Below, piece after piece: positions 1 through 12,375 of a stretch of DNA of 64,000 nt; within the stretch, counting starts at the first letter, position 1, and every line of letters starts with the position of its first letter. The notes beneath the pieces were generated by a model. That model saw only the letters and a program-made list of their open reading frames with translations, was not told the origin of the DNA and did no database searches. The DNA is taken from the NCBI RefSeq assembly GCF_014898055.3, contig NW_023601104.1, positions 81,389,106 to 81,453,105 of the forward strand, in the 5' to 3' direction. The position numbers and the translations under genes are program-made. This DNA is from Talpa occidentalis (taxonomy: Eukaryota > Chordata > Mammalia > Eulipotyphla > Talpidae).

Positions 1-469
1 TGGCCTCTAAAAGACCAACCTATGTTATTCTTTTAAAATAAAATAAAGCCTGGTGGAGCCTGATTTTTCCTCCTCCTATCCTAGAGATGATTACTTCCTT
101 GTAATCCAGACATAACACTGCATGGAGGGACATTTTACACTTGAGAATTACCCCTCAGGAGGGGCAGCTTCCCTTTCTACCAAGAATGGTAGAAAAGAAC
201 AACATGATTGGCTTCCTGTGATACAAAAACTGCCACATGTCATTTCAGCCAACATTTAATGAGCACGTACTGTGTGCAAGGCCCATGCCTCATCAGCTCA
301 CATTTGCCCTCAGATTCTACAGGATACAAACATACCTACTCTGCTTCACTTACAACCTCTTTCACATCCTCTGGGTTTCCTCTGATTTGAACAGAGTTAC
401 CGGAAGCCTGCCTTCCACAAGAGATGTCGTAAAGTGTCAGCTATCACAGAATAGCCATTAAGGATGTGT

Positions 470-600
470 TGGAATCTGCTTGCTTTTGAACCCTCGTTCT
501 GCTCTCTCTTATCTGACCTTGACCAATGATGGCATTTCTTTATCTGTAAAAAAGCCCAGTAATAGCACCTACTTCATGTGGTTGGTGTGATAATCATAAG
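470..600 (+). repeat. MIR-like SINE fragment
   Basis: The stretch reads like the 3' half of MIR in sense direction: a 'tgaccttgacc' block followed by 'tttatctgtaaaa' and 'aatagcacctacttcatg'. It is old and diverged. Family assignment is by eye only. Confidence 0.45.
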
Positions 601-2563
601 GGGTAACCACAAGCAAACAGCACAAATAGAATCTGGTTGCCATTGCTTGGGTTCCCCCAAAAGCAGACTTTGAGACAAAGATTCAAATGCAAGTAGCTTA
701 TTTAAGAGGTTATCTCCTAGGGGATATGCTCGTGAGGCAGTGAAGGGGTTGTTGGAAAAGTCATGATACAAAAATATAAAGGGATGTTATCCAATAAGCA
801 GAGTTCAAGCCCTCAAGGCACTCAGTTATCCTACCCAAGGGTGAGGGAGCTGGGATATTTATCCTCTGCCCACCATCAGTCCTTGTCTAGCTTGTCTATT
901 TATGCTAATTCCCTGGCCTGTCCTACTCCATGGGCAGGTAAAGTGGGCTTCAGTGTTCAGAGAAAGCTCAAGAGAACAAGGCATAGGCCTGCACTTTTGA
1001 AGTTGGGATTGGCAAGCAAGGAAGAGGTGAAGACTGAGCATTGATGGTATCTGCTTCCTTAGTGACATTAACCGTTCAGTGCTCATTTACTCTTTGTGTG
1101 TTTAGCCATTACTGTGATTAAGTGATATCGATTTGCAAGACATAAAAAAACCACCTGTTGTGAGCACCTGCTGTTTTTGTCTGCTCAACATTATTTTCTT
1201 CTTATTTCTGGGAGTTGCATACTAGTCCTTTGGGTAAATTTATCTCCATCTTTCCTCCTTTCTTCTCTTGCCCCTTCATTATCCAAGAAAGTGGGAATGT
1301 GACCTTGGCCTGACCAGAATACCTGCAGCCAACTGACTGTGAGGATTGACTCAGAGGTGGGTGCAGGACCCTCGTCAGCATCTCACCCTATCAGAGTTCT
1401 CACTGGGCTCTGAGTGCTAGAGCTATTGTATTGACTCTTGTTGGGTCTGCTGAGCTGGGAGATGGGAGCGCTGGGCTGCTGACAGCTAAGTTGTTCCCTG
1501 TGGAAAGCATCTGTCCAACAAATGAGAGGGAGAGAGCGAGAGCGAGATAGGGAGAGAGCAAAAGAATATTCTGAAGACATTACTTGAGCCCCCAAGTACA
1601 GCTCTTGCTGAAATATTTGAACTGGGTATGTCTGTTGTATGGGCAATAAATTCTTTCCTGTTACTTGCAAGGAAAGAGTACTTGCTGATGTGATAGAGCA
1701 TTTAAAGCATAGTGTAGCATTTTGTGCTCTAGAATGCTAAGACTTTTAACTCATCACCTTTAGTGTAAATTCCCAAGTAGCTACAACACTTGCTTAGCAA
1801 GATGGCGGAGGCTACCTCCTGGCAGTACACTTTTCGTCCAGAATATCCTTCTTCACATTTCAGGTTTTAGTATTGCCTATCTTGTTGCTCAGTCATGTCA
1901 TTAAATAACTTCAAATTACCCTGTGAGAAAGTTATTCCCTTTGCATGTCTTTCAAGCCTTGTTACATCAGAAAGGTCTCAGCTTCAATAGCTCTCACCCT
2001 TGCTAATCTTTCTTTCTAGCCACATGGAAGCTCAGACTCAAGCTGTAGTATTTGAAAGCCTCGTTTTTATCTTCATTATGCTTACTTATGATAATTAACA
2101 CCGCTCTTCCTATTACAATTGAGGTATAGTTTTCTTCAAAAAAATATAGTTAAGAAGTGAGAGAATTCAAAGGAAAACATAAAGTAAATATTAGTACCAG
2201 TTGTGGAACAATGTGCCCAAGGTTTTGTAGGTGTCATTTAAAGACTGAAGTTTGGGAACCACTTGCTTATTGTAATGGTATCCTGCTTCCATAGGGAAAA
2301 AAGTGACCCCAGAGAAGGATACAGTCTGATTTGCAGAAACTGATTCCTCTAATTTGATTGTGATTAAAGGACAAAATTGGTTTATTGGAGACTTTCCACT
2401 CATTTGGGGGTAAAGCAGAGAACACTTTTATTTTTTTCAGTGACTGTTTTCATTGTGCTAATGAAGTCCCCTCCCTACTGGGTCTCAGGGGCTCTTACAG
2501 ATACTTCAGCCTGATTCCTTAGCTATCTGTCATTTTCGGTAAATGAAAAGTCACCTTCAGTTT
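601..2563. other. Intergenic DNA without a recognisable gene
   Basis: No exon-like or conserved coding stretch is visible. About 1270-1690 resembles an old retroelement end (it contains 'gcaataaattctttcctgttac') and carries a purine-rich GA tract near 1525-1560, but I cannot assign a family. About 650-880 also looks like an old interspersed repeat of unclear type. The rest shows nothing I can name. Confidence 0.4.
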
Positions 2564-2852
2564 TGAATAACCTTTTTTTGTAAAGATTTATTTATGCATA
2601 CAAGACCTCGGGCACAGGTCAGAGATGTGGGGGGTAAGAGGATCCACCAGAGACAGAGTGAGGAACAGAACAGTCAGACTGACTGAAATGCACTGCTGAG
2701 GGGAGCAGCAGGCGAGACAGGAGAGGTCTGCCTCACCATGTGGGTTTCTCCCTGTCCGGCCGGGGATTGAACACATGCTGCAGATGCTGTGAACTGCCTC
2801 ATAGTGCGGTGCTCAACCCCTTGAGCCACCAGGGAGGCCCTGAATAATCTTT
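2564..2852 (-). mobile_element. tRNA-derived SINE, minus orientation
   Basis: On the + strand the copy starts with the T-run and 'taaagatttatttatgcatacaag' type tail and ends at 'gagccaccagggaggccc', the reverse complement of the tRNA-like head. Flanking near-duplicates 'tgaataaccttt' (2564-2575) and 'tgaataatcttt' (2841-2852) look like the target-site duplication. The body is about 2576-2840. One of 17 copies of the same family in the window. Confidence 0.9.
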
Positions 2853-4800
2853 GTTCAATGTTTAGCTCCTCTCTTCCCTTCTCCAGCGCTGGCTAGACTG
2901 GTGGGCACTGCTAGTTGGCTGGTATGAGAGGTGGTGGGTCAAATTTCACACCCACACCTTCCTCATGCCCCCAGCTCTGGCTCCTATGATGCTGAGGTAG
3001 AGATGACAAGGAATAATGCAGACCCATTTGACTTGATTCCTCATCTCTCGTCAGGCAGTCAGCACTGTCCCTCTAGCTCTTGGTCTTTGGGCTTACATGG
3101 AGGGGTGATGGCTCCAAAATGTTCTTCTAAGAATCTCAGTCCAGGCTTCCCCAGATGTTGCCAATGCATGGTAAGATTTGACTCCAAATGAACCCCATCT
3201 GACTGCATAGCTCCCCACTGCTTCAGTGCATCTGCCTGCTTGACCTGCTTTTGCAATCCTTAGCTAGACCATAGATCCCAGACGGTAGGACTGGCTGGTG
3301 TGTGTGTGTGTGTGTATGATTCTCTTCTGTACTTTTTGGGAACCAGAACTATGGGAAGAGTAATGGAAGAGGAGTGACCCAACTCTGCCTTTCATCATCC
3401 CTTATCTTCCTTATTAATTCCCCTCTACCTGGATCACAGGAACAGGTGAGCAGATCCATGATGAATACAGACATTTCCTCAAGGAGTGGAATCAGAATTC
3501 CCCTTTGCATTGGCACTCATGCATCCACCAAGGAATGAGTCTCTTGGGATCTGGTCTTTTGGCTTCCCAGATAGCATTTCTCTCCTCAAGAATGTGTGTT
3601 CTTTGCCATCTTCATACTGTCTCTTCTATACGCATATCAGCTTGCTGCTGTGTAACAACCCAATATTTTCTCTCCGTCAACCTCCAGTGCAGGGCAAATA
3701 GAGGGCAAATAGAGGGGGAGGTCAAAGAAAAGGTGGCTAAAGTGGTGGTCAGAGGGGGCACATTTGGAGTATCATCCACTCTTTCCCTGAGGGCTTGTGT
3801 GTACTCCTTATTTCTTGAACACCCACTTCAGTGACATGATGTTATAGACATTTATCTTCTTTCCCCACATTCCAACTAATGAGGGTATTGGCTCTGGAAA
3901 GCTGAGGTTCACACAGTCATTCAAGGATCTGGCTTATTGGGGCTCTGCCACTCTCCAGACATGGCTGCATGGTTGCCTGGACATGGGCATCCAGCTAGCA
4001 GATGGGAGAAAATGGAGGAAGATAAACTATGGAAATATTTATGGAAATGGCCCCCATCCTTCTGCTCACATTCCATTAGCTCTATTCTCAAGGGAGGCTG
4101 GGAAGAAGAGTTAGCTGTGTGTACAGGAAGAAGAGGTTACGGGCTTGATTGTGCACAGGCACACTGATGCCAAGCATGAAGTCATTTGTAGAGACAGGCT
4201 GCACTGGGCACTCTAGAAGTCATCATAGCAGCAAGGACTAAAAATAGAACTTGTGATAAGCCGCTCTTTCCCCAGCATTAATTGAAGAGACTCTCCCACT
4301 CTTTGCTGTTGCTCTGTTGTGTCATTTCCTGCTTTGCCCCCTCTGCATGAGCAGCGATGGATGACAAATGCATGAGGACAAATGGACACAGAAGAGAACA
4401 AAGACACCCTTGTTTCCATAAACCCCAGCTGTCAGGACACATCTCTAGTACCTCGAGTGCCCCATCCCAAATGTTTCTTGGAAGCGATCTCTTTAAATCC
4501 ATTCCAACCAGAACACGCATAACATTTGTCATCTCCTGCTTTAATGTAGCTCTAGAGTGTGAACTCTGTGGCATCTTGTCAGGTCCTTTGTTGGTTCCTC
4601 CCCCCTTTATTTGGGGGGAGAAAGATGGAAAATTTGAAAGGAGGTTATGAGTCTATTGTGGCAAATGTCAGAGATCCAGGGAGTGGGTTGTCATTGTAGC
4701 CCCAAGTCCACGTGTTGTTCTCTCCCAGAGCAGGTTAATCTTGTAGTGAGGTAGGTCATGCTCTATGCAGAAGGAAATCCCATGGACGTTGATCAAAATG
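2853..4800. other. Intergenic DNA, no gene seen
   Basis: The stretch holds a short GT repeat (about 3298-3316), a small tandem duplication of 'agggcaaatag' near 3691-3715, and a MIR-like minus-strand scrap around 3840-3930 with 'gaggttcacacagtcattcaagg'. Open frames here lack splice or codon signatures and are probably chance. Confidence 0.4.
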
Positions 4801-5061
4801 ATATTTCCTCAGGGCCTCCCTGGTGGTGTAGGGGTTAAGTCTCAGTACTATCATGCTATCACTGCCCTGAGTTTGATCCTCGGTCAGAGAGCTGACTCAC
4901 ATGGCACAACAGATCTCTCCTGTCACAGCAGTGTATTTCTGTAGATCTGCCTGTTCTGTTCCCCACTCTGTCTCTGGTGAATCCTCTCACCCCCTGCAGC
5001 TCTGCCCTATACCCCAGTTCTTTTATGCATAAATAAATCTTTAAAAATCATATTTCCTCAG
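4801..5061 (+). mobile_element. tRNA-derived SINE, the only plus-strand copy
   Basis: The head 'ggcctccctggtggtgtaggggttaag' is at the left and the tail 'cataaataaatctttaaaaa' at the right, so this copy is in sense orientation. An exact duplication 'atatttcctcag' flanks it (4801-4812 and 5050-5061). The body is 4813-5049. It is diverged and slightly shortened in the middle compared with the others. Confidence 0.92.
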
Positions 5062-6049
5062 TTTAACCAATGCCCACAGAATGCTTAGCCACTGCCTGGG
5101 AATGTGGCCCAGCTTCCTATGCCAGGTGAGGTTTCTGTGAATTTTATAACATAAATGTGCATGTCTTTTCCAGCTGTTTTGAGGGTATTTCATCTACAGA
5201 AACCTTAGAATTACAGCTTGTCATGTATTCATACAAACCAAATAAAAAAAGTTTTCTTGTACTATGGGAAACATGAAATGCATACCTTATGATTTCTTTG
5301 CAGGAACCATCACTAGAATCCAGATCTTACAGCAGAGTGAATGCATACCAGCTATTAACACTTAGACCTGTTGACCAGCATGGATGTGACCAATGAGAAT
5401 TCAGTAACCTTTGGATCCTGAGCTGTTACCCACACTCCATTAGCTCTCTCAACTCGGTAACTGGGCTAGAAGTGTAGTAGTTGAGAAATGCCATTTTAGA
5501 ACATTGTTAAACCATAAGAAAATACAAGTTACCCAAGACAATAATGGCGATAATAATCTTGACATCAAAGACATGAATAAACAAAGACTAAAACTAAAAC
5601 TGTCAAAAGATTAGAGGGAAAATAGCAGAGGTGGAAGATTAAATAATAATTAAATTATATAGACAGGTAAGTGTAGAACTTGAAAGAGTGTGGTTTGCTT
5701 CCCTTTTGCCCTGGAACTGAGAGTCTTTCTCTTTCTGGAGCCCAGTCTGAAAGATTGGTCAGGCTAAGGAGGGGATAGGACCTATCCTTTAGGTGGATGA
5801 CCAGTTTGAGGCTAGTAGCTCACTAACTGCCCGGCTACTGTTACATGGTCCAGTGCGTAGAACTATCTTGTCCATAATGAGATAATGTGTCCCTCCCAGG
5901 AAAGTTGTCAGGCAGACAGGGATGAATGTGGATAGTATTTATTGAGCACCTACTAAATGTAAAGCACCATAATGAATGCTGAAAGGGTGACATAAGGTGA
6001 TAGTGGGGAGCGGTGAAGGAAGATGAGGGTCTGAGCTTAGGAATCAGAA
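5062..6049. other. Intergenic DNA with an L2 scrap
   Basis: No gene is visible. About 5936-6000 ('tatttattgagcacctactaaatg') is the typical antisense end of L2. The remainder is unassigned AT-rich DNA. Confidence 0.4.
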
Positions 6050-6315
6050 TTTTTTTTTAAGATTTATTTATGCATATAAGAGCAGGGGTACAGGCCAGAG
6101 GTGTGGGAGGGAGAGAGGATTCACCAGAGACAGAGTGGGGAACAGAACAGGTGGATCTACCGAAATACACTGCTGAGGGGAGCAGCGGGCGAGTCAGGAG
6201 AGGTCTGCTGCGCCATGTGGGTAGCTCCCTGGCCGGGGATTGAACTCGTGCTGCAGTGGCTGCGGATAGCTTCATGGTGCTGAGACTCAACCCCTTGTGC
6301 CACCAGGGAGGCCCC
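6050..6315 (-). mobile_element. tRNA-derived SINE, minus orientation
   Basis: A full-length copy running from the T-run and 'aagatttatttatgcatataag' to 'tgtgccaccagggaggcccc'. The B-box region reads 'gggattgaactcgtg' on this strand. The target-site duplication is not clear. Confidence 0.88.
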
Positions 6316-6429
6316 TGCTTGAATTACTTTTATGTGTGTATGTCTCTTCTACCACGTGAGCCCCTGCCTTGGAGTGGATTGTATTTTCCCGAAGGATGGG
6401 AATTTCAATGAAATACAGTATGGTATAGG

Positions 6430-6545
6430 GCAAAAATTCTGCTTTCTAATCAGATCAACCTGCTCTGATTCTGTTGTTATTTAACCCCTCACAAGCTCCA
6501 TGTTTTCCTCAATAAAATGAACATAAAGACAATGATCTCCAGACA
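6430..6545 (+). repeat. MIR-like SINE fragment
   Basis: The order 'tctgattctgttgttatttaacc', 'cacaagctccatg' and 'ttttcctcaataaaatga' follows the MIR core and 3' region in sense direction, with heavy divergence. Confidence 0.45.
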
Positions 6546-6694
6546 TTAGATGCGCAAGGTTAACTTTTCTTTCCCTGCAATCTTGCTTGTCATAGATGCT
6601 TGATAGTGTAATGAACTAGGGACATTTTATAGAATGTTTACCCTGGAAGAGCCTTTCAAAAATCATCTAGCTCAACTCTCTCATTGATTTTGAT

Positions 6695-6809
<115 letters not shown>

Positions 6810-6973
6810 ATCACAAATTAATGGGAGTTGCTACTGTCAAAGCAGAATGGCATCTTGTCCATTTGATGGGAAAAGATAAAAGAATGAGAACCTAACATTG
6901 GTGAGAGTGTAGAGAAACCTTGTTTACATATCCATTGGTTCATAGTTTCCAGTGTGTAGTTCAGAGGCTATTT

Positions 6974-7285
6974 ACCAACCATTTATTTATTTATTTATTT
7001 ATTAAAGATTTATTTTTATTTATTTATACATACAAGAACTGGGGGGTAGGCCAGAGGTGGGGGGTGTGTGTGGTGGTGGTGAGAGAATTCACCAGAGACA
7101 GAGTGGGGAGCAGAACAAGCGATCTACTGAAATACACTGCTGAGGGGAGCAGCAGGTGAGACTCCAGGAGAGGTCTGCTATGCCATGTGGGTCAGTTCCC
7201 TGGCCAGGGATCAAACCCATGCCTCAGTAGTTGGTGATAGCTTGATAGGGCTGTACCACCTGGGAGGCCCTGCACCAAACATTTA
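6974..7285 (-). mobile_element. tRNA-derived SINE with expanded ATTT tail, minus orientation
   Basis: The copy has a long 'atttatttattt' tail and ends at 'ccacctgggaggccc'. Near-identical flanks 'accaaccattta' (6974-6985) and 'accaaacattta' (7274-7285) are the target-site duplication. A few bases of the A-box region are missing compared with other copies. Confidence 0.9.
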
Positions 7286-7700
7286 AATATATATGCCCTC
7301 TGACTTGGCATTCTCACAGCTAGAAATTTATCCTGTGTAGATAATCAACCAATTGCACAAAGCTGTGTATACAAAAGAATTTTCATTGTAGTGTTGCTCA
7401 TAATAATGAACTTCTGGAAAGACTCTTCATATTCCTGGGTAGGGGGTTAGTTAAATAAATGAAAACACATCTTTGCAGTAGAGTGTATGGAAAATCTTAA
7501 TTGGTGTGGAAAGATGGGGCCATAGCACATTGACTTGTTAAGGCACGCAGGTGTGTGGCCCCGAGGGATGTCGGGACAGGACAGGCACCACGATTTCAAC
7601 AGTTGCTTCTGGATGTCTGGGCTGACACTTATTTTCTTCTTTATACTTTTTTAAAATGAGGGACTGTATACTTGAGTGTACATGAACTATATCATCAGAA
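7286..7700 (+). mobile_element. Old L1 3' fragment
   Basis: Sense-strand L1 ORF2-end signatures are present in order: 'ctgacttggcattctcac', 'tagaaatttatcctgtgtag', 'cacaaagctgtgtataca', 'gtagtgttgctcataataatg', then a 3' UTR-like stretch. It is decayed, with no open frame. The SINE at 6974-7285 lies at its left edge. Confidence 0.6.
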
Positions 7701-8869
7701 AGAAATCATAAAGCTTTTTTTAATTTGATCAGAAAAAGAATGAGCCCTCCTGTTTCCTAGCTCAATAATCATTCTTGGGCAGTGTTGCTGTGCCCAGTCT
7801 AATTTTATCTCGATTATTTAACCTGATAAATATTTAGCTGCCAAACCCTTTGTCTATGTGGTCGCTACTGTAGAAAGTGACACTCCGATTATTCTTCTCA
7901 CTTTCTCAATATGCCTTTTCGGATGTTCTGGGAATTTCTCCAGATCTCTTTTTGAGGTAGGGAATACACAAACAAACAAATAAACAAACAAACAAACACA
8001 TCAATTTCTGTCACTTCCTCATTTAAAACATATACGATCATAAATCCATTTTTTTCCCTAAATAAAAGCAGGTGGTTGAGCCTCCTCGAGTGTAAATCTG
8101 TCCTTAAATGACAACCAAACAAAACAGATTTCCGATCTTGTGATTAAAGAATTTTAAGGACTACCGGACAAATGTGTGATGTGTACTGTGTACTAGTTGC
8201 CATGGTTTTAACTGAGGATGGGCTATTTAAACATATCCTTAATTTGGATAGGCATGAGTCTCAGCTTTGCAGGGTTAGAAATGGTGCAAAAGGCTTGGCT
8301 GTTTTTAGATTGAATAGGAGCTTGGCTATAGTAAGAACTAAAAATAGAAGTCCCTATCTTTACTTAACTCTTTGATTACCAGACAGAACAAAGAAATTCA
8401 TTGCAGTAGATTCTCTGTGGAAAATAAAGCTGGCATGACAGGAAGGCGGTATTTAATTATTTAGCATTTTTGAACCAACATCTTGTTATTTGAGAAATCC
8501 TCTGAAATTTGTATTTAAAAAGCCCATTTTAAGCTTTAAATTCAGGTAGTCCGTTTCCATGGCAGCTGGACTCTTTTGAAGGTTTCTAGATTGTAACTGG
8601 AGTAATGTTTTTATGAGTTCATTTCTTTTTCTATCTGCAAGTAGCACTTTGGAGCAAACAGACAGTGGACTCAATAGTTTATCCTTGGTTATGTTATCTG
8701 TATTATTTTATAGCAAACACTGTGCATTGTTAAAAACGCAAATGGTATCTACATCTAGAACTTTACCACTGAAGAAAAGCTGATAAATGCGCATATAGTT
8801 TCATCTCAAGATTTCCAACCCCTATTTTTAGAAACTATAGAAGATCTCTAATGGTCACCTGGAAGTTTG
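7701..8869. other. Intergenic DNA, no gene seen
   Basis: This is AT-rich sequence with an imperfect (ACAA)n tract near 7967-7998. Nothing coding or repeat-like could be named beyond that. Confidence 0.4.
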
Positions 8870-8990
8870 GAAAATGCATTCAAATCAGAATCAAAAGTCC
8901 GAGTTCAAGTCCTGCCCCTGGTTGGCTCTGGGATTTGGAGCAAGGCACTTAATTTACTTGGGCTTCAATTTTCTTGATTGCAAACTCTCC
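8870..8990 (+). repeat. MIR-like SINE fragment
   Basis: MIR order in sense direction: 'gagttcaagtcctgcccctgg', then 'ggagcaaggcacttaatttac', then 'ttcaattttcttgattg'. Confidence 0.5.
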
Positions 8991-9680
8991 AGTTTTGAGG
9001 ACACTCAGAATAGATGAGCTTTCTACTTTAAGATTTTTGTAATGTCTTATTTTTTAATTAGTTCAAAGCTTTCTTCACGTAAAATCTCATTATGGAAACA
9101 GGAAAAGTGGAATTCCATTCAATGTTGGCCTGGGACTTGGTGGTGGGGGATCCTGAGTGTTTCCCTTCTAGCCTTTTTCCATCTATTCCTGGACTGCCCT
9201 TGACATATCAAGTAGGGTGTGTCAGGGCTGCCTAGTGCATAGTTTGACGACTGTTAATTTAAACTTTAATGTCTCATTTAATTTTCACAGTCTGGGCTTC
9301 TGAGAAATCTCAAAATAATGTCATAAGAAATTTTTAGAAGATTGGAGTCTTCATATTGTATCAACAAAAATAAAGCACAGAGATTTCTAAAAGATAGGAA
9401 TTACTGTTTTTGGCACTAGGCACTAAAAAAAAATGGTTAATTTTTCTGATATTTGCTGTCAAGGGACACTGATGAAAACCCTCTCTTTGCTGCTTATTTC
9501 TTATGAGATCTTATAATAAAACCATTTATACTTGCTGCATCCCTTTGGTATTTTGTCTGACACAAATGCTGACCCATTAGCTCTTCATTTCATAATTAAC
9601 ATTTTATTATATTCTTGGGATTTTAAAATGACTTGCTTAGTCCACAGACTTTTTATTTTGAAATAATAGAATGCTGCTTA
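8991..9680. other. Intergenic DNA, nothing identified
   Basis: AT-rich sequence without coding signs or a repeat I can recognise. Confidence 0.35.
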
Positions 9681-10010
9681 AAGGATTTGTTTATTTTGAA
9701 CACATGCAATTTGCAGCAACATGGATGGCGCTGGAAGGGATCATGCTCAGCGAAATAAGCCAGAAAGAAAAAGAAAAATACCGATGGTCTCACTCATAGC
9801 AGGAATCTAGAAAACTTAAATAAGGGACGAGGAAAATGAATAACTATAAGAAAGTGAAAATCAAAATCAACAAAAAACTATGAACCAGAGACACTCTATG
9901 GAGGGTGGGGTGCGGGGAGGGGAGGAATTGGGGTCAAAATAAGGGGGCTGCAATTGTATGGGGAATATAAAAATAAAATTTATTTAAAAAAAGGATTTGT
10001 TTATTTTGAA
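9681..10010 (+). mobile_element. Recent 5'-truncated L1 insertion with perfect 20-bp TSD
   Basis: An exact 20-base duplication, 'aaggatttgtttattttgaa', lies at 9681-9700 and 9991-10010. Between them is the last stretch of an L1: 'cagcaacatggatggcgctgg', 'gcgaaataagccagaaagaa', 'gtctcactcatagcagg', a G-rich block, and a tail with 'aataaaatttatttaaaaaaa'. The left junction reads TT/AAAG, compatible with the L1 endonuclease preference. Two more L1 tails of the same subfamily occur at 15061 and 53445. Confidence 0.95.
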
Positions 10011-10619
10011 TGTTAATTTTGTCTATATTTATGCAAAACTCTTTTTATTTGTAAAAGTGGTAATCCTAGTTGGGTCAAAGACTTGTGGAGGAAGCTGGTG
10101 TTTGGGTTCCAAAATGGAATTTTTTTTATTATATACTAGATATAAGATCTTTATGGGAGATAGTAGTTTGAAAAAGAACAGCAAACCTTTTCAGACACTG
10201 TCAATTATTTCAGAAAAGATTTCAGGGTCAGCAATGAAAGCTTTATTTAATTCTTACTTTCGTATAACATTTTTAATATCTATGATCTTCATAGGAATCA
10301 ATTGTGGTATAATCTGCAGCTAGAAATCAAGAGTGCTTGGGTGTTGGGCTCCCAGATAAAATTCAGCAGAGAGGAAATACTATGACTTAATAATGTGATC
10401 TCTGAGAAAAAAAAAATATTGTGTATACCTCGAAATGTTTAAAACTAACATTCATATTGTGTTTCCCAAGCCACTTTACAAACTATTTATAGAGAATCAC
10501 ATCAACCACCCACCTATTGTTAAAATAGAGAAAGTATTTTAACACTAAAAGTCAGCTTTATAAAACAGCAAAAGGACTGGTAATGGAAGGAAATGATAGA
10601 CTGGAAATGATAGACCAGA
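10011..10619. other. Intergenic DNA, nothing identified
   Basis: The open frame that runs through here on the + strand starts inside the L1 target-site duplication and has no recognisable domain. I regard it as chance in AT-rich DNA. Confidence 0.35.
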
Positions 10620-11720
10620 GACTTAACTAGCTTCTTTTTAAATTTTAATCTTTAAGGTGTAATATATATTCAGGTAAAATGCACATAAGTGTCAGTTAGC
10701 TCACTTTTCACAAACCTAACATACTTGTGTAACTAGCACCTATACCAAGAAATAGAATATTACCAAATAAAATATTACCCCCCGATTCTTCTATACATTC
10801 TCCTTGTCACTGAACTTCTCCAAAGGTCTTGTCTTCTAATTGTGTACACTAGTTTAGTCTGTTCTTAACTCATATGAATGGAATGATACAATATATACTC
10901 TTTTGTGACTTTTCAAAATTTGACTTTATGTTTTTGAGACATCCATACTTTGTAATTGCTATAGGTTTTTTTTTTTTTTAAGTATTACTGCCTTTTTTTT
11001 TTTTTTTTAAAGATTTATTTAATTATTTATATAAGCACTGGGTACAGTCAGAAGCGCGGGAGTGTGAGAGAATTCACCGGAGCCAGAGCGGGGAGCAGAA
11101 CAGGCAGAAGGACCGAAGTACACTGCTGAGGGGAGCAGCGGGCGGCAGGAGAGGTCTGCGCGCCATGTGGGACCCTCCTCTGGTGGCCGGGGAGCAGCTG
11201 GGGATCGAACCGGCGCCGCAGAAGCTGCGGGCAGGTTCGCAGCCCAGCGCTCAACCGCTGCGCCACCGGGGAGGCCCTGCTATAGGTTTTGATTCATTCC
11301 ATTGTTCATGGCACTTTGGTGGTCTTTCATTTGTGACTATTACTACTTCTAATAAACATTCCTGATCATGTGTATCTAGGAAGGAAATGGCTATATTCTT
11401 ACCATAAGCACGTAAGATAACCACATTAATAGGTAATGCCAAATAGTTTTTCACATGGCCATATCAATTACATTCTCAACAGCAATGAATGAGAATCTTG
11501 GTTGCTTTGTATACTTGTCAACACTTGTTATTTCCTGCTGGATGGGTAGTGGTATCATACTATGCTTCAATTTGCATTTCCTCGATGACTAAGTCCAGCC
11601 GCTTTACAGATGTGTATTGGTCATTTGGATGGTTTCTTTTATGGAAGGATTTTTCCCAATTTTCTGTTGCATGTCTATCTTTTTCTTACTGCTTTGCAGA
11701 AGTTTTTTAAAAACATATAA
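10620..11720 (-). mobile_element. Old L1 fragment on the minus strand, split by a SINE
   Basis: Antisense L1 landmarks appear on both sides of the younger SINE: 'cacaaacctaacatacttgtg', 'aagaaatagaatattacc' and 'catatgaatggaatgatac' on the left; 'ttccattgttcatggcac', 'ttctcaacagcaatgaatgag' and 'cacttgttatttcctgctgg' on the right. It has no intact frame. Confidence 0.65.
10957..11290 (-). mobile_element. GC-rich young-type tRNA-derived SINE, minus orientation
   Basis: This copy and the one at 41467 form a distinct subfamily with 'gggtacagtcagaagcgcggg' in place of 'ggggtacaggccagagg', many retained CpGs, and an intact B box (GGTTCGATCCC in sense direction). An exact duplication, 'tgctataggtttt', is at 10957-10969 and 11278-11290. 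It inserted into the older L1 at 10620-11720. Confidence 0.95.
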
Positions 11721-12170
11721 TGGATAATTTCTTCATATTCTTGTGTACAATATGATTTTTAGTGTTCAGATTGATGCTAGGTATGTGTTATATATATTTT
11801 TGGTGCTCCCTAGGCCATTGTATACTCAGGTCTGGAAAACTGCAAATGAAAATTAGATAGGAAAAGCAATCTTAGTTCAGAATTGAAAGTATTATATGAC
11901 ATTAAGTTACCATGAAATGCATCATCACTATTTAATGTCAAATTACAGTCATGATCTATTTTTTATTTTTAGCTTTTTCATGTTGTTTGATTTATTGCTT
12001 ATATTTGAAAGCAAAAATAAGAAGGACAAAAAAGAAACCACCCTAAAACTGGAGGAGAAGGGGAAGATGATCTTGCTTTGCTCTTGTTAAAATAGATCAT
12101 GACTTCTTTCTTTTGAGACATATTTGTGAATTTTCACCACTTGCTATGTTGGCCACTGTCCTGCAGGAGC
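11721..12170. other. Intergenic DNA, nothing identified
   Basis: AT-rich sequence leading up to the RPL38 pseudogene. No promoter or exon is seen. Confidence 0.35.
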
Positions 12171-12375
12171 ATGCCTTGCAAAAGTGAGGATATCAAGGAC
12201 ATTTTGTTTACAGCTAGGCAAAAGGACACCAAATTTGTCAACATCAAGGAGAACAGGGATCGTCTGAAGTTTAAAGTTTGATGCATCAGACCTTTAGATT
12301 TTAGTCATCGCAGACACAGAGAATCTAAAGCAATCCCTCTCCCCCACCCCTTTCATGGTAAACTAGCTAAAATGA
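12171..12375 (+). pseudogene. RPL38: Processed pseudogene of ribosomal protein L38
   Basis: From the ATG at 12171 the translation follows RPL38 closely: [19 protein letters not shown], then [17 protein letters not shown], matching the family's MPRKIEEIKDFLLTARRKD and the KFKV block. A TGA stop then replaces the arginine codon after KFKV, a second stop and a frameshift follow, and homology resumes in another frame as ILVIADTE..NLKQSLP, ending near 'ctaaaatga'. The parent protein is about 70 residues, and this copy is slightly shortened by a deletion in the KEKAEK region. There are no introns, so it is retrotransposed, and it is clearly non-functional. No poly(A) remnant or clear TSD was found. 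The comparison uses the RPL38 sequence from memory. Confidence 0.85.

Noticed and set aside
1270..1690. Possible LTR of an endogenous retrovirus
   Set aside because: The end resembles an old retroelement terminus, but I saw no paired LTR, primer-binding site or retroviral frame, so it is left as unresolved.
10957..11290. tRNA gene suggested by the A and B boxes
   Set aside because: The tRNA-like head is fused to a SINE body and A/T-rich tail, is flanked by a TSD and cannot complete an acceptor stem. It is a SINE, not a tRNA gene.
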